This document shows positions 34,670 through 45,232 of a stretch of DNA of 64,000 bases, in pieces; position 1 is the first letter of the stretch; each line of letters starts with the position of its first letter. Below the pieces are notes generated by a model. The model did no database searches and was not told the DNA's origin. It saw only the letters and a list, made by a program, of their open reading frames with translations. A program made the translations under genes and the position numbers. This stretch comes from Microvelia longipes (Eukaryota; Arthropoda; Insecta; Hemiptera; Veliidae). The stretch spans positions 23,305,943 to 23,369,942 of the forward strand of contig JACMZG010001914.1 in assembly GCA_018340805.1 (NCBI GenBank), in the 5' to 3' direction.

Positions 34670-35114
34670 TTAGGGGTTTAACGGCGGTGTTAAGTTTACC
34701 TTTAGTAAAAGGTGCATTGTGCCAGTTTTTTTTTCAAGTTTACGTGTTATCAAGATATAGATTATTATCTCAATGTAGTGAAATTATTTTTTTGCCATAT
34801 TTTTTAATTATATAGTTTTTAATTTATTTTTTAAACAGAAGTTGCAATTTTAGTCACATAAATTATTTATTTTTCACAGTTAGCCATCAAATTAAATAAT
34901 CATAGTAATAAATTAATGTTAATATTTAATATTATTAAAGATACGTTAGGTAAATTTTTACTTTTCCTTATGTCTTGCTGGAAAAGTATTTTAAAAAAAT
35001 TAAATTCACTACATTGAGATAAAAATCTATATCTTGATAAAACGCGTAAACTTAAAAAACTGGCACGTTACACCTTTTATTAAAGGTAATTTAACACCAC
35101 GTAAAACCCTAAAG
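34668..35114. mobile_element. MITE-like element within an AT array
   Basis: The left arm 34668-34796 (CTTTAGGGGTTTAACGGCGG onward) and right arm about 34998-35114 (ending TAAAACCCTAAAG) are inverted copies. Shared blocks are GGTGTTAA, ACCTTTA.TAAAAGGTG, GTGCCAGTTTTTT, AAGTTTACG.GTT, ATCAAGATATAGATT and ATCTCAATGTAGTGAA. The inner 200 bases are AT-rich and non-coding. AT repeats border both ends, so insertion into a TA-rich target with TA duplication is likely, as in Tc1/mariner or PiggyBac-like MITEs. The family is not determined. Frames across the arms are not genes. Confidence 0.8.
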
Positions 35115-35115
35115 A

Positions 35116-35116
35116 T

Positions 35117-35185
<69 letters not shown>

Positions 35186-35210
35186 ATATATATTATATAT
35201 TTATATATTT
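35116..35210. repeat. AT microsatellite, right of MITE
   Basis: Continuation of the AT array after the inverted-repeat element. Confidence 0.9.
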
Positions 35211-38200
35211 CTGGAATGTGAAGGCCAATCAGAATCGATTTCCTCTATTGTTCCTCTCCACTTTCGTCAAACCAACAACCTAATAAGCGTCATTATCTGT
35301 TAAAAATTCGCTAAGATGTATTAAAAATTGATATATATCTTTCGATTAATCAGAGATTTGGCAGGCATTTATTCCTTTTTTATGTTACTTATAAATTATT
35401 CAACTAAAATCTTTTCAACTCATTGCTGTTTCTTCACTTTAATCTAAAATAAACAATTCATCCTGGTCTATTGTTTCACTTATATTGTTTCAAACTAATT
35501 ACTATCCAGGAGAGGTGTCCGTTATAACAACTTTTAATATATTGTTAACGTCGGCTTTATAACAATAACGATTAATTACCATCAATAATAGCTAATGAGT
35601 TGAGAATGATCATGTTGTTTTTATTCACTGCTTTTTCAAAATGGCCGACAAGTTTTTTTTTTATGAAACTTCATCTATAATGTTATAAAATGTTGGTGGG
35701 GGTTATATTTTAATTTATTAATTTTTTAGGGTCTTTTTAAAAGTAATGCCTTAATGAAGCCTTTGAAAGATCCGCTAAAGCTTCTTCTTTCTCTTTCGCT
35801 TTCCCCTATTATTCTGTTCCTCTTTATCTTCTTCATCCTCACATGGTTTGACTTTAAGATTAATAGTCTTACCTGAGTAAACATTAATAAGAATTAGACA
35901 CAATAGAAGTTTATAGGATAGACACAAAAAGGGAGAATGAAGAATGATCTACTCCTCTTTTTTGAAGGATAGCTTTTTTTCCTTCTTTTTGAATGATGTT
36001 TTTAAAAATGAATGATTGAAAGAGTAATGAACTGACATGGCAGTTAAAGCAAAAACTCGACCTACCATCATCTATCACTTCACAATAACAAATCGACCAA
36101 ATTTAAGTGAAATATTATACAAATCAACCAATAACCAAAAAATATATCTAATAACATCATAACAAATATTATACGTAGAATAACATTAAATAAAATTTAG
36201 TTTCAAAAACGCATCGAAAATTTAAAATCTAATCTTAATTAATTTTATTTGATCACATATATAATACAATCTATTCATTCTTGAATTAAGTGAGCATAAA
36301 CGATAATTCATACTCATTTATTATTTATTTTATTATCGTTTTGTTGTGAGTAAGGGAATTTTTCGAAATACAAATCATTTATCTTAAAATTTTGAGTCTG
36401 AGAGGATACAATGCAGTCATTAGTTGTGTGAAAGACGAACGTGATTTGTTTGTTGGATTAGTAATTGCAATAAGTTGTGAATATGAGCGATGAAAAATAT
36501 TATTAATTATTTTGATGTTTCCGTGTTTAATTCTGTATTATTTTTATGTATTAGAATGTTATAGTTATCATAGCACAATTATAATGTAAGAGTATTGTAA
36601 TGAGGGAGAAATGAGAACCATATGTCCAAATTGTCCAATCATCTAGGACTTTTTATGGGATTAAGGACACTTAAAGCCGTAAGTCAAAGTTAGTGGCCAG
36701 ATAATCTAATATAGAGTTATTGACCATATTTAGCAGATTAGTAAGATCATCTTAAGCCCACTAAGGTTCACTGATAGCTTGTGTTTTAACTTATTAGCTC
36801 TCTTCGGGTTATAACTATATAGACTTGACTGAAATATCTATATAATTATCTATATCGACTTAGTTGGCTTAACAAACGAGAGATATTTGTGGGCTAAACT
36901 TTAACGAGAGACATTCAAACAGTAATAAACCCAAATGATGTTTCATTTTTTTAAAGTGCAGTATGTTTCATTTTATTTTGTCTTTGTTTATTATACTTTT
37001 TTTAATTTTATTGTAATATTTGTAATTGTATATTTTCTTTGTTTGTTTGTATTTTATTGTAATATTTTTTTTATTGAGAAATAAATAAATAAATGCTTAG
37101 GCACTCAGACAAGTCGTCAATGCTAGACCACAAAATTCAACAATTTTCTACGCTGTGGCAAGTTTTTTGTACGTAGCTTAATATTTGGTCCATTTGAACA
37201 TAATATTACTGCATTTATAATATGTAATTGCTTTTTACTTTAACATTTTCTCCATAGTTTTTATTGCTAATATATTACTATATTATATTACTATATAGAT
37301 AATACTATATACTATAATATTACTATATAATATATACTTATATGTCAATTACTACTTAATACTTATATAATAATTTTTAAAGATTACCTTCAAAAGTTAC
37401 TTTTTGAAGAAACATTACAATAAAACAACACTAGGAAGATTAAAAGATGTCATATAAATTAATTACAGACACAATATACGAAGTTATATTACCTTTTTAA
37501 TACCTTTATTAAAAAATAACCTAAATAAATCTGTCCATATTTAATCGCAATAAGATAAAAATTACATTGCAGACTATGGTATTAAACCCTATAAGTATAC
37601 TTAATCTAAATTATAAAAGTCATAAATAATATTCCATTTAACAAATCCCAGTTAGATTTCAATTAATCTCAATCTAAATAATATATAAAATTACATGCTG
37701 TAAAAAATGAGTTGAATATAAAAATCCCCCATTTTAAATTAAGACTAACTATAGATTTGTTGTAAAGAGCTATTTTCCTATTAATTATTTATATAATAAA
37801 TCAAGTCACTATTATTTAATTTTTTTTTTAAATCAATATCCAGATTTAAAAATGACGTGTTTTAGCTGTAAAGTACTAAAACCAATAAAGAGTTACAAGA
37901 AATATTTGTTTTAAATTTAATTATATTTATCTTTGATTTATTATATTTCCTTTTCATCGCCTTTGCCTGAGGTATACAGGAAAAATGTTGGTATTACTGA
38001 TTACTGTAAAAAATTCAATTTTAACGTTTTAATGAATCGTCTATTTTATGAGGTTTTAAAACGGTTATGTGGCTTTTACCAGGACCGTTAAATTTTGTGA
38101 AACAAGAAATTTTTGCTAAAATGACATATGTTTGCTGTACCATCATGCCATATACTTTTTCGAAAACTTATAAAATCATACGTCAATGCAGAGTTGCATA

Positions 38201-38281
38201 ATGTACTATATTTTTGACGTGAAGCGGGTTGGCCCGGATAAGTTTGAATTCGTGCCGTGAGGTCACCCGGGAGGTGGATAT
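35211..38281. other. intergenic, no gene recognised
   Basis: AT-rich. A TTTTTTATTGAGAAATAAAT run followed by AAATAAATG (37066-37095) resembles a retrotransposon 3' tail, but no coding part is recognisable upstream. Nothing else is supportable. Confidence 0.4.
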
Positions 38282-38334
38282 TAGTGATGGGTGATCCAAA
38301 AAAATTTGGGCTCGATCCTAAAATCGATCCTTAT

Positions 38335-38490
38335 AGATAAGATTGATCCAGATCGAGCTTTTCGAACTCGAGCCCAAACGCGAGCTCGAGCCTAAAGTCG
38401 AGCTAGAGCCCAAACTCGAGCTCGAGCCCAAGTCGAACACGAGCATAAGATCGAGGTCGAATCTAAGAACCAGGTCGAGCCCAAGTTTAA
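38335..38490 (+). repeat. CGAGCTCGAGCCCAAA subterminal array
   Basis: Repeats of about 16-18 bases built on CGAGCTCGAGCC(C/T)AAA. A counterpart in the opposite orientation is at 40672-40850. Subterminal repeats are typical transposase-binding regions in hAT elements. A Glu/Leu/Pro-rich frame at 38343-38531 is a translation of the array. Confidence 0.8.
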
Positions 38491-38850
38491 GCTATATGAG
38501 CGATAATAAAAATGTTATGGAATTGAAATAACGTATTTATTACTTTACTAATGGATCGAAGGATGAAAACTAAAAGGAATAATGAGAATAAAAGGAAAAA
38601 AACTTTTAAAGGTCAATTCAAAAAATATAAATATGTAAATCAAAAGCAAAACATTTAACTGGTTTCGTTTTAGAGTAATCAATGTCTATTTTGATGTTAA
38701 TGATTAACATATACAAAATTTATTATTTGACATAATATGTAATTTATTATCTAAATAAAACATCTAAACTAAAGGAAGGAAAATTACTAAAAAAAGACTA
38801 GAGAGATAAGAGTGATTGAGATAGTAAGCGGAGGCATGATTAGCAAAAAA

Positions 38851-39553
38851 TTCTGGCGCGGTGGTCCGCATGTCGGGCGAATTTCCTTTGGATGCGTGTT
38901 TCCGTGCTTTTTACATTATATAAGTTTACAACTAGTAAATAAATAATTCCGGCGCGGTGGTCCGCTGTCGGGCGAATTTAATTTACAATGCGTGTTTCCG
39001 TGCTAAACAACCCATTTCTTGCTTATGCAAGAACCATGCCCATTGCGTGGTTCCGGTTCATGCTTTAGAACCTAAGCAGTTACTCAATTGTCAAGCACTG
39101 CTCGTAACTCATTTTGTGTATTTTTCAAAGGAAATGCGCATAATTATCCAGTTGGTTGTACAAAACTATGCCTCTAAAATTAGAAGTACGCACTATTATT
39201 TGCACTAGATTAAAGCTTAGTTACTTATATTTAAGCTTAGTCAGTTATCTTTAAAGGTTTTAGCGCATTTCCTTTGGAAAATACAGACAAAATGAGTTAC
39301 GAGCAGTGCTTGACAATTGAGTAACTGCTTAGGTTCTAAAGCATGAACCGGAACCACGCAATGGGCATGGTTCTTGCATAAGCAAGAAATGGGTTGTTTA
39401 GCACGGAAACACGCATTCTAAATGAAATTCGCCCGACAGCGGACCACCGCGCCGGAATTATTTATTTACTAGTTGTAAACTTATATAATGTTAAAAAGCA
39501 CGGAAACACGCATCCAAAGGAAATTCGCCCGACATGCGGACCACCGCGCCAGA
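38851..39553. mobile_element. foldback, 290-bp arms with SINE heads
   Basis: The arms 38851-39140 and 39263-39553 are nearly perfect inverted copies. Each arm contains two copies of GGCGCGGTGGTCCGC (pol III A-box-like, TGGCGCGGTGG) about 95 bases apart. It also carries CCCATTTCTTGCTTATGCAA, CCATGCCCATTGCGTGGTTC, CTGCTCGTAACTCATTTTGT and ATTTTTCAAAGGAAATGCGC. The 122-base centre is AT-rich. In this orientation the A boxes face inward. The older relative is 18118-18540. Confidence 0.9.
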
Positions 39554-39579
39554 ATTATTTTTAGTTGTAAACTTATATT

Positions 39580-39828
39580 AGGTAAAAAAACGATAAAAAA
39601 ATTATTGTCCCTACTAGGATTTGAACCCAGGTACTCTGGGTTTGAGAGCTCGCATCCAAAGGAAATTCGCCCGACATGCGGACCACCGCGCCAGAATTAT
39701 TTTCTAGTTGTAAACTTATATTTGGTAAAAAAAACGATAAAAAAATTATCGACCCTTCCAGGATGTGAACCCAGGTACCCTGAGTTTGAGTGGTCGTATT
39801 TACTCCGGACCACTGCCATTCAACTCAG
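39580..39828 (-). mobile_element. two tRNA-like SINE heads in tandem
   Basis: On the minus strand an A box TGGCGCGGTGGTC (39681-39693) is followed about 66 bases on by B box GGTTCAAATCC (39617-39627) and a T-rich terminator (39583-39604). Upstream, a second pair lies about 140 bases away: TGGCAGTGGTCC (39807-39818) with GGTTCACATCC (39761-39771). The 142-base period includes AAAGGAAATTCGCCCGACAT. The 132-codon plus frame (39488-39886) is an antisense read through these units, not a gene. Confidence 0.7.
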
Positions 39829-40190
39829 AGGCCCAAAAACATTGAAAACGACACCCTACTCGAAATTTAATTTTCAACGACCGTAATGTTGGTTTTCTAT
39901 ATTTTTTGTGGTTTTTTTGACTTTTTGGTAACTTAAAGTGGTCGTATCGTCCTCGGACCGGTTTCATTCGATTCAACGCCCAAAATTACATAGAAAACGA
40001 CACCCTACTCGAAATTTATTTTTTATCGGCCTAAATTTTGGTTTTTGGTAATTTACAATGGTTTTTTCGATTTTTAGGTCACTTAGAGTGGTCGTATCGA
40101 CTTCGGACTGGTTTTATTCGATTCAGCGTCTCAAAAAACATAAATATTGACCTTTTTCGCGGCAAAAAAAATTAACCCTGAATTTTGCTG
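39790..40190. repeat. ~149-bp tandem repeat, three units
   Basis: TGGTCGTAT occurs at 39791, 39939 and 40089, each followed by a CGGAC-TG/CGG word, a TTCATTCGATTCA-like segment, an ACATAGAAAACGACACCCTA-like segment and a TTTTT-rich tail. The first unit overlaps the SINE-head pair. 18545-18640 is a related single unit. Confidence 0.75.
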
Positions 40191-40194
40191 ATTT

Positions 40195-40345
40195 TTTGAA
40201 AATTTCGCTGACTCAGCAAACCGGGTTAATGACGTCACAAAACCTGGTTTTCAATAGAGTTCGTGTCCTCCCGAAGGTTGATTTTTGTACCAAGTTTGGT
40301 TAAAAAATATTAATCCGTTCGAAAGATAGAGTGTTTACAAGAAAG
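40195..40345 (+). repeat. family B fragment
   Basis: Carries TTCGCTGACTCAGCA, TTAATGACGTCAC and TTGATTTTTGTACCAAGTTT, equivalents of 32790-32885. Confidence 0.55.
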
Positions 40346-40356
40346 TGTCTAGAAAT

Positions 40357-40383
40357 ACATATGTATATATATACATATATATG

Positions 40384-40470
<87 letters not shown>
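40357..40470. repeat. AT microsatellite
   Basis: ATGTATATATATACATATAT palindromic start, then over 90 bases of AT with slips. Confidence 0.9.
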
Positions 40471-40471
<1 letters not shown>

Positions 40472-40489
40472 TCTCGCGAAATTTTTTTT

Positions 40490-40600
40490 TCCTCATTAGG
40501 GACCTCTGAAACGGATTTGTGTCGTGGTCCGAGGTTCGAATTCCGCCATGACGCCTATCCCATTAGCGAATTTTTTCCCAAAGGAAATTCGCTAAAAGAA
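40490..40600 (+). repeat. B-box-like segment with hairpin
   Basis: GGTTCGAATTCC near 40531-40542 is B-box-like. TTAGCGAATTT (40563-40573) pairs exactly with AAATTCGCTAA (40585-40595). No A box was found, so this may be a SINE fragment. Confidence 0.35.
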
Positions 40601-40671
40601 GTAGTATGTTCAAGTAAATCACTAAAACTACACTACAAAACCATACGCTAAGGATATCTCAGGAACGACTT

Positions 40672-40850
40672 CATTTCGAGCTCAGGCTTATTGTCGAACA
40701 CAGAATCAAGCTCGAGCCCAGGCTCGATGAGGAACCCAGGCTTTACCTCGATTTAGCTCGAGCTTTTAATCGAAAACTCGAGCACACTTAAAGCTCGATC
40801 CCGGCTCGATCCTAGTCGAGTAATCGAGCTTTTAGCACGAGCTTAACCAT
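40672..40850 (-). repeat. GAGCTCGA subterminal array, inverted
   Basis: Degenerate CGAGC-rich words (AAGCTCGAGCCCAGGCTCGA, TTTAGCTCGAGCTTTTAATC) oriented opposite to 38335-38490, next to the right end of the hAT-like element. Confidence 0.7.
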
Positions 40851-40889
40851 CACTATTGGATATATAACCCCTTTTAAAATAAAAACATC

Positions 40890-40990
40890 GGGAAAGGGGT
40901 ACATCCAAACTTTTTCTCGCCACATCAGATTCAATATACTCCTCTCTATTTTGGACTCTCTTTGCTCGTCAGAGGTTATCCAACGCAAAC
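40890..40990 (+). repeat. family B fragment
   Basis: GGGGTACATCCAAACTTTTT, CTCGCCACATCAGATTC and GGACTCTCTTTGCTCGTC match 22940-23020. Confidence 0.5.
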
Positions 40991-41793
40991 TTCTGTTAAC
41001 GGATCTGAAACTGAGGGTACTTTTATCGTAGCAAGTTTTATCAAAACAAGTGTAGACGATGTTTCATTCTAATAAAACTAGTTTGTGTCGGATCACTTTT
41101 GAGCAAAAGCGTCAAGCGTGGTCAGCAGTGTTACATTCGCTATATCTTAGTTTAATTTTTTTAACATTGAACACGAATATATGAACGTATGCTCTTGTAA
41201 TTAATGTATGATAACAGTGAAACTATGACTAAATATAAATCAATGACAGGTTTGCCACCATAACATCCTCCTTTCTTTAGATAGGCATTCCTACGATGAC
41301 TGGTATCTATCAGAAGGCTTTGAAACTCTACCATATCTAGTCTTGTTCGTTTATTCATTGGACTTAGTTGGGGGATTATAATACACCTCCCATACAGGGT
41401 CTGTAAGTATACCTGGGTCCCCAGGCGCTACTACAATCTGGGCGCGATAGCGTCGAATATGTCGTCCGTCCGACTCGACTATTTAGCTTCGAGGCTCACT
41501 AGGTTTCAATAAGGTTACACCGAGCCCCTGAGAGCCACAAAGAGATGTTTCAGGCCTTAATGTATTGAGATAGGCTATGCACATGCACCCTCTAATATAT
41601 TATATCTCTATGATTACAAGTACATTAGTTAGACAAGTTATAACAAAGCAAAGTTACTTCTTCTTTTAATTTCAGTTTGATATATCTAGTTTGAGATCTG
41701 CTCAAACTCAGAACCGAGATATTAAAGAAAAAATCCAAAATACACTTTGAAAACGTGATATCAATGCCGCCGCACAAAACCTGGTTGTCACTC
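40991..41793. other. intergenic; family C edge motif
   Basis: Mostly unassigned. At 41512-41535 AAGGTTACACCGAGCCCCTG matches the edge at 5697-5720. A 65-codon minus frame (41161-41358) has no family motif. Confidence 0.4.
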
Positions 41794-41813
41794 GGGGGGG
41801 GGGGGGGGGGGGG
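41794..41813. repeat. poly-G homopolymer (20 G)
   Basis: A second uninterrupted run of 20 guanines, the same length as 214-233. Confidence 0.95.
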
Positions 41814-42476
41814 TGGAATTTAAAATCGACAAGACCCGACAGCCGGAACGCGATTAGCGCTGTCATTTCCATTCGCTACTCACTCCCACTTTTCAAGTTT
41901 TTATGTATAAAAAAAAGCTTGACATAAAAATGAAGCTTTGAGAAAAAAGAGTAAAATATCATTGCAAACGTCATATTTCCCCCCTCTCTGTCGTCTCGTT
42001 TTTTTTGCTGTCTGAAGGGTATTGATTGAAACGTCATGTAGCGGTAGAATACCTAACAATTTTTCCATTATAGACAAGGCAAATAAAGAAAAAAAGTATT
42101 TATATAGCAAAATAAAAAGTATTATATAAGACACTCGTATATAACTTTGACGTTGACAAATAAGCAAAAACAAAATAATGGGTTGAGTCGAAAACTATAA
42201 ATTTCCTTCTGTAGCCACCAAGTTTATATTTATTTCTTTTTATCATGTTATGTGTCAACTGCGCGCAGTCTTTATGGTTTTCTATTATTATGTGTTGCTT
42301 GGTCTATTTATTTAACTCTTCGAGTTTAGAATATTTATTTTATATGGGGTTTTTATCGAGTTTAAACTTTTAAAATGATACTTTATTGCTTCTGGACGTT
42401 AAAGTACCAACACGCTGCTGGATTTCTTTAATTTAAACGTTAGTTTAAATTTAGTAGTTTACTTTATCATATTATG
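41814..42476. other. intergenic, no gene recognised
   Basis: The minus frame 41901-42173 (90 codons) starts with a hydrophobic stretch but shows no family motif. Confidence 0.4.
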
Positions 42477-42559
42477 AAAAATTTAATTAGGGCGTCTAAA
42501 TAAGACCGTCAGTGGGAGACGTCTCCAGCTGCAAGTACACTGTTCCTAATTAAATTTTT
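42477..42559. repeat. nested palindromes
   Basis: AAAAATTTAATTAGG (42477-42491) pairs exactly with 42545-42559. The 53-base interval contains the palindrome GGAGACGTCTCC at 42515-42526. Confidence 0.8.
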
Positions 42560-42599
42560 ATTTTTATTGAATTAAAGTCCAATTAAGTTAAAATTTTGT

Positions 42600-42925
42600 A
42601 CAATTATATATAATTATCTAATGAATAAGTACACTAAGTTTCGTTTCAATTCAACAAGTATATCCATGATTTTTGTTGGATCATAAAAATTAAGGACCAT
42701 TGACCGTAGTCAGTGCTGTATGAGTGACCGCTGGGAACGATATGGATGTATTTACTATCCGAAGACGAGCGAAGTGAGCCCAAAAGCATGTTGCAGTATA
42801 AATTTGGCGAACTGTATCTTTGAGGAAGAGCGAAGCGAGTCCAAAGCAGGGACGATGAGCAAAGCGAATCCGATGAAATGAGGAAAATTTTTGAGGTACC
42901 CCGTACCCGATTTTTTAAAGTAGGT
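42600..42925 (-). repeat. family B, inverted 5' part
   Basis: ATGATTTTTGTTGGATCATA, CAGTGCTGTATGAGTGACCG, GACGAGCGAAGTGAG, AGAGCGAAGCGAGTCC and GAGGTACCCCGTACCC are the reverse complement of the 5' half of family B. Confidence 0.7.
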
Positions 42926-44250
42926 TAAGCTTATTATATAGTTTGTATAAAATTGTAGGAAGGGAACCTCTTTCTCACTTCCCCGTAACTTCTTTTTGAA
43001 ATAGGGAATAGAAGAAATTATAAATTTGTCAGCAATATTTGAGTAAAGATAAATCCTTTACGAGCCTAGAATATCCTGGATCCGAGCGAAACGCACTAAC
43101 ATTAAAACTCAGTACAACGTACTTGCTGTAAAAAATCAACTTGTCACAGCATGTTCTACAAGAAACATATCACTAGTTTTTCTCTTAAAAACCTGGATAA
43201 TCACCTCCTATGTTATATTCTGATCACATAATATTGATCATATTATTAATCTCTAATTTGGTTCGATATTAACTACAAAGTCAAATAAAAGTTTAGGTTT
43301 TCTGATGATGATCACTGATCACGTGAATGTAGATTTTATATGATAAATCAGACATTTTGATTCCACTCTTCAGAAAATCTTTAGAAATGACAAATAAAGC
43401 ACAATGCGACGAAAAATGATTTACAAGACGAATAAAGATATACAAGGCTTGATCTTGAATTGAGTTTTAGTGAACCCTTTTGAATTTTTATCAACGATAT
43501 GCTTCATCTTTGAATTTGCTTCCCACAATGGAAGAAAAACTTTGATATCGTTGTCTACATTGATTGATTTCATAAACTTACGAAGTTTGCTGGTATAAAA
43601 TAAGTTTATTTAGTAAATATCAATTCCTTGTAATAAGTTAGATTAAAAGCGAACCTTAGTGAATAAGTTCCTATAATATAAATCTAGTTAGACAATCCGT
43701 CTAAGATTCAGTGGCATCAACCTCAAGGTACATTAACGTGATTCATCGTTATTAAAGTCCTGTGAAGACAAGGTTGACCTTTACCGATCTTAGAGCTATC
43801 CATCACCCTTGTCTTTCAATTTCGTGATAGTCTGACGGGGTCTGAAAGCAGCTACTGGTACCATAAATCCTTCTCTCATAAATCATTCTCAAAAACTTTT
43901 TATTGCTTTTTTTTAATTTTATCTATTATAAACCTCAATTTGATACATTTTTGTCAAACTCAGAATTGCTTAATATTAACAATTAATTTTAATTAAATAT
44001 TTTGGCAATAAATCTGATAGGTTTTTGAAGTGTAGCATCACGAGATCGTCTCATAAAAAAACAGATTCCGTTTTGTGGTGCCGTAAATGGATCCGATCCC
44101 AGTGGTAAGTAAGGGACGCAAGTAGGGACTGTCCTTAAATCTTGATTTGAAAATTTGAGAGGAATGATAAACTTATATTTAAATTATTTTAAAGTTGTAA
44201 ACAAGTTCCAGAGTTCCAATAGTCCATGAACAGGGATTATCTATAAGATT
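42926..44250. other. intergenic, no gene recognised
   Basis: No repeat or coding signature recognised. Confidence 0.4.
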
Positions 44251-44254
44251 TTAT

Positions 44255-44450
44255 ATTAGAGTGATTAAGGCGTTCGATTTCGGCACCGGAGGTCCGGGGT
44301 TCGCAGCCCGGGCTATGCTCTAAAATTTTATGAATAGTATTTGTATTAAAAAGATTTCGCCAACTTTAATTTATTCTTAGAGTGTAGTAGATGCTACCCA
44401 CCTGAGGTGATTCCCGTAGGGTGAATACTCGGGCATTTTATTTTTATTAG
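44255..44450 (+). mobile_element. tRNA-derived SINE (family A), copy 3
   Basis: GCACCGGAGGTCCGGGGTTC is followed by GCAGCCCGGGCTATGCTC, so the B box is GGTTCGCAGCC. The body continues with TTTCGCCAACTTTAATT, ACCCACCTGAGGTGATTCCC and GGGTGAATAC, ending GGGCATTTTATTTTTATT. The start of the A box is eroded (only GATTAAGGCG remains). Confidence 0.8.
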
Positions 44451-44561
44451 AGTGATTATTTGTATTTATCTTGATTATTTTAGAGTCGAGTAACTAGTGA
44501 GAAAATTTAAACTCACTCTAGCGTGTGCAATATTAACACTAGAAATAAGTTAGATCTGTAA

Positions 44562-44870
44562 CCAGTAAAATGTAGAATATCATTATTTAAAGCGTCACCA
44601 TTCAATCTGGCTATAAGTTGTTTCAATAAACTACCTCACTCAGTTAAGTCCGTTGAAAAGATTAACTCCTTTGTTAAAGAAACGAAAAAAAATTGATATA
44701 GAAAGCACTGCAGGATTATATTTCATAAAGTATATTGTGCTTAATTATTCCTATATTGATTACTATGTTGTTGTATGTTATGTTTTTGATTTAATTATTT
44801 GTGTATTGTGTTGACGACTTGTTATATACTTATTTTTCAAGTCATTTAACCAATAAAGAATAATATAGAT
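44562..44870 (+). pseudogene. probable LINE C-terminus and 3' end
   Basis: An open stretch of 45 codons ends at 44696. It contains SPFNLAISCFNKLPHSVKSV, EKINSFVKETKKN and a stop. N-LP-s-k--~-~-~F+--~K+ is the usual shape of the extreme C-terminus of jockey/CR1-type non-LTR reverse transcriptases. Nothing of the RT or endonuclease domain is upstream; a stop at 44559-44561 closes the frame. AATAAAGAATAAT near 44851-44863 would fit the 3' end. It is a 5'-truncated dead copy if the call is right. The match is short, so chance is not excluded. Confidence 0.45.
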
Positions 44871-45010
44871 CTAGCATGATGTTAATAGTGGGTTACATAT
44901 ATAAATATTAAAAGTCCCGATTCATGTGTCGATTTGCCGGATTATCTGATCCTATGGGCACACAACCTGGCTGTTTTTTTTCACTTCACTAACTTTTAGA
45001 TCTTATATAT

Positions 45011-45232
45011 CAGCCTACGTGGCAGTGATGACATAAACACTCGATTTCGGCACCGGAGATCCGTGGAGAGAGCAGCCCGACATTTGTTTTTAGTTTTTTA
45101 TAAAAAGTATATGATTTAAAAGATTTTGCTTATTTTAAAAAGTGGATGCAACCTACCTGAGGTGTTTCCTACTGGTTGAATTCCCTAATCTGTCTCTAAT
45201 TGCTAAAAGGCCCGAAAACATATTTATTTTAC
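45011..45232 (+). mobile_element. tRNA-derived SINE (family A), copy 4, decayed
   Basis: CTCGATTTCGGCACCGGAGA, GATTTTGCTTATTTT, CAACCTACCTGAGGTGTTTCC and AAAGGCCCGAAAAC follow the family order. The B box is destroyed (GAGAGCAGCCCG). Confidence 0.7.

Larger units (their letters stand above)
38282..40855. mobile_element. hAT-like non-autonomous composite element
   Basis: The left end TAGTGATGG (38282) and right end CCATCACTA (to 40855) are perfect 9-bp inverted termini of the TAGNGATG type common in hAT transposons. Flanks GTGGATAT (38274-38281) and TTGGATAT (40856-40863) match at 7 of 8 bases, consistent with the 8-bp hAT target duplication. Inside each end lies an array of GAGCTCGA-like words in opposite orientation. 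The interior has no transposase. It holds a foldback of SINE heads, tandem repeats, a family B fragment and an AT tract, so it grew by nested insertion or capture. Confidence 0.65.

Noticed and set aside
39488..39886. 132-codon frame with internally repeated segments
   Set aside because: It is the antisense reading of two tandem tRNA-like SINE heads. The repeats in the protein mirror the 142-base DNA period.
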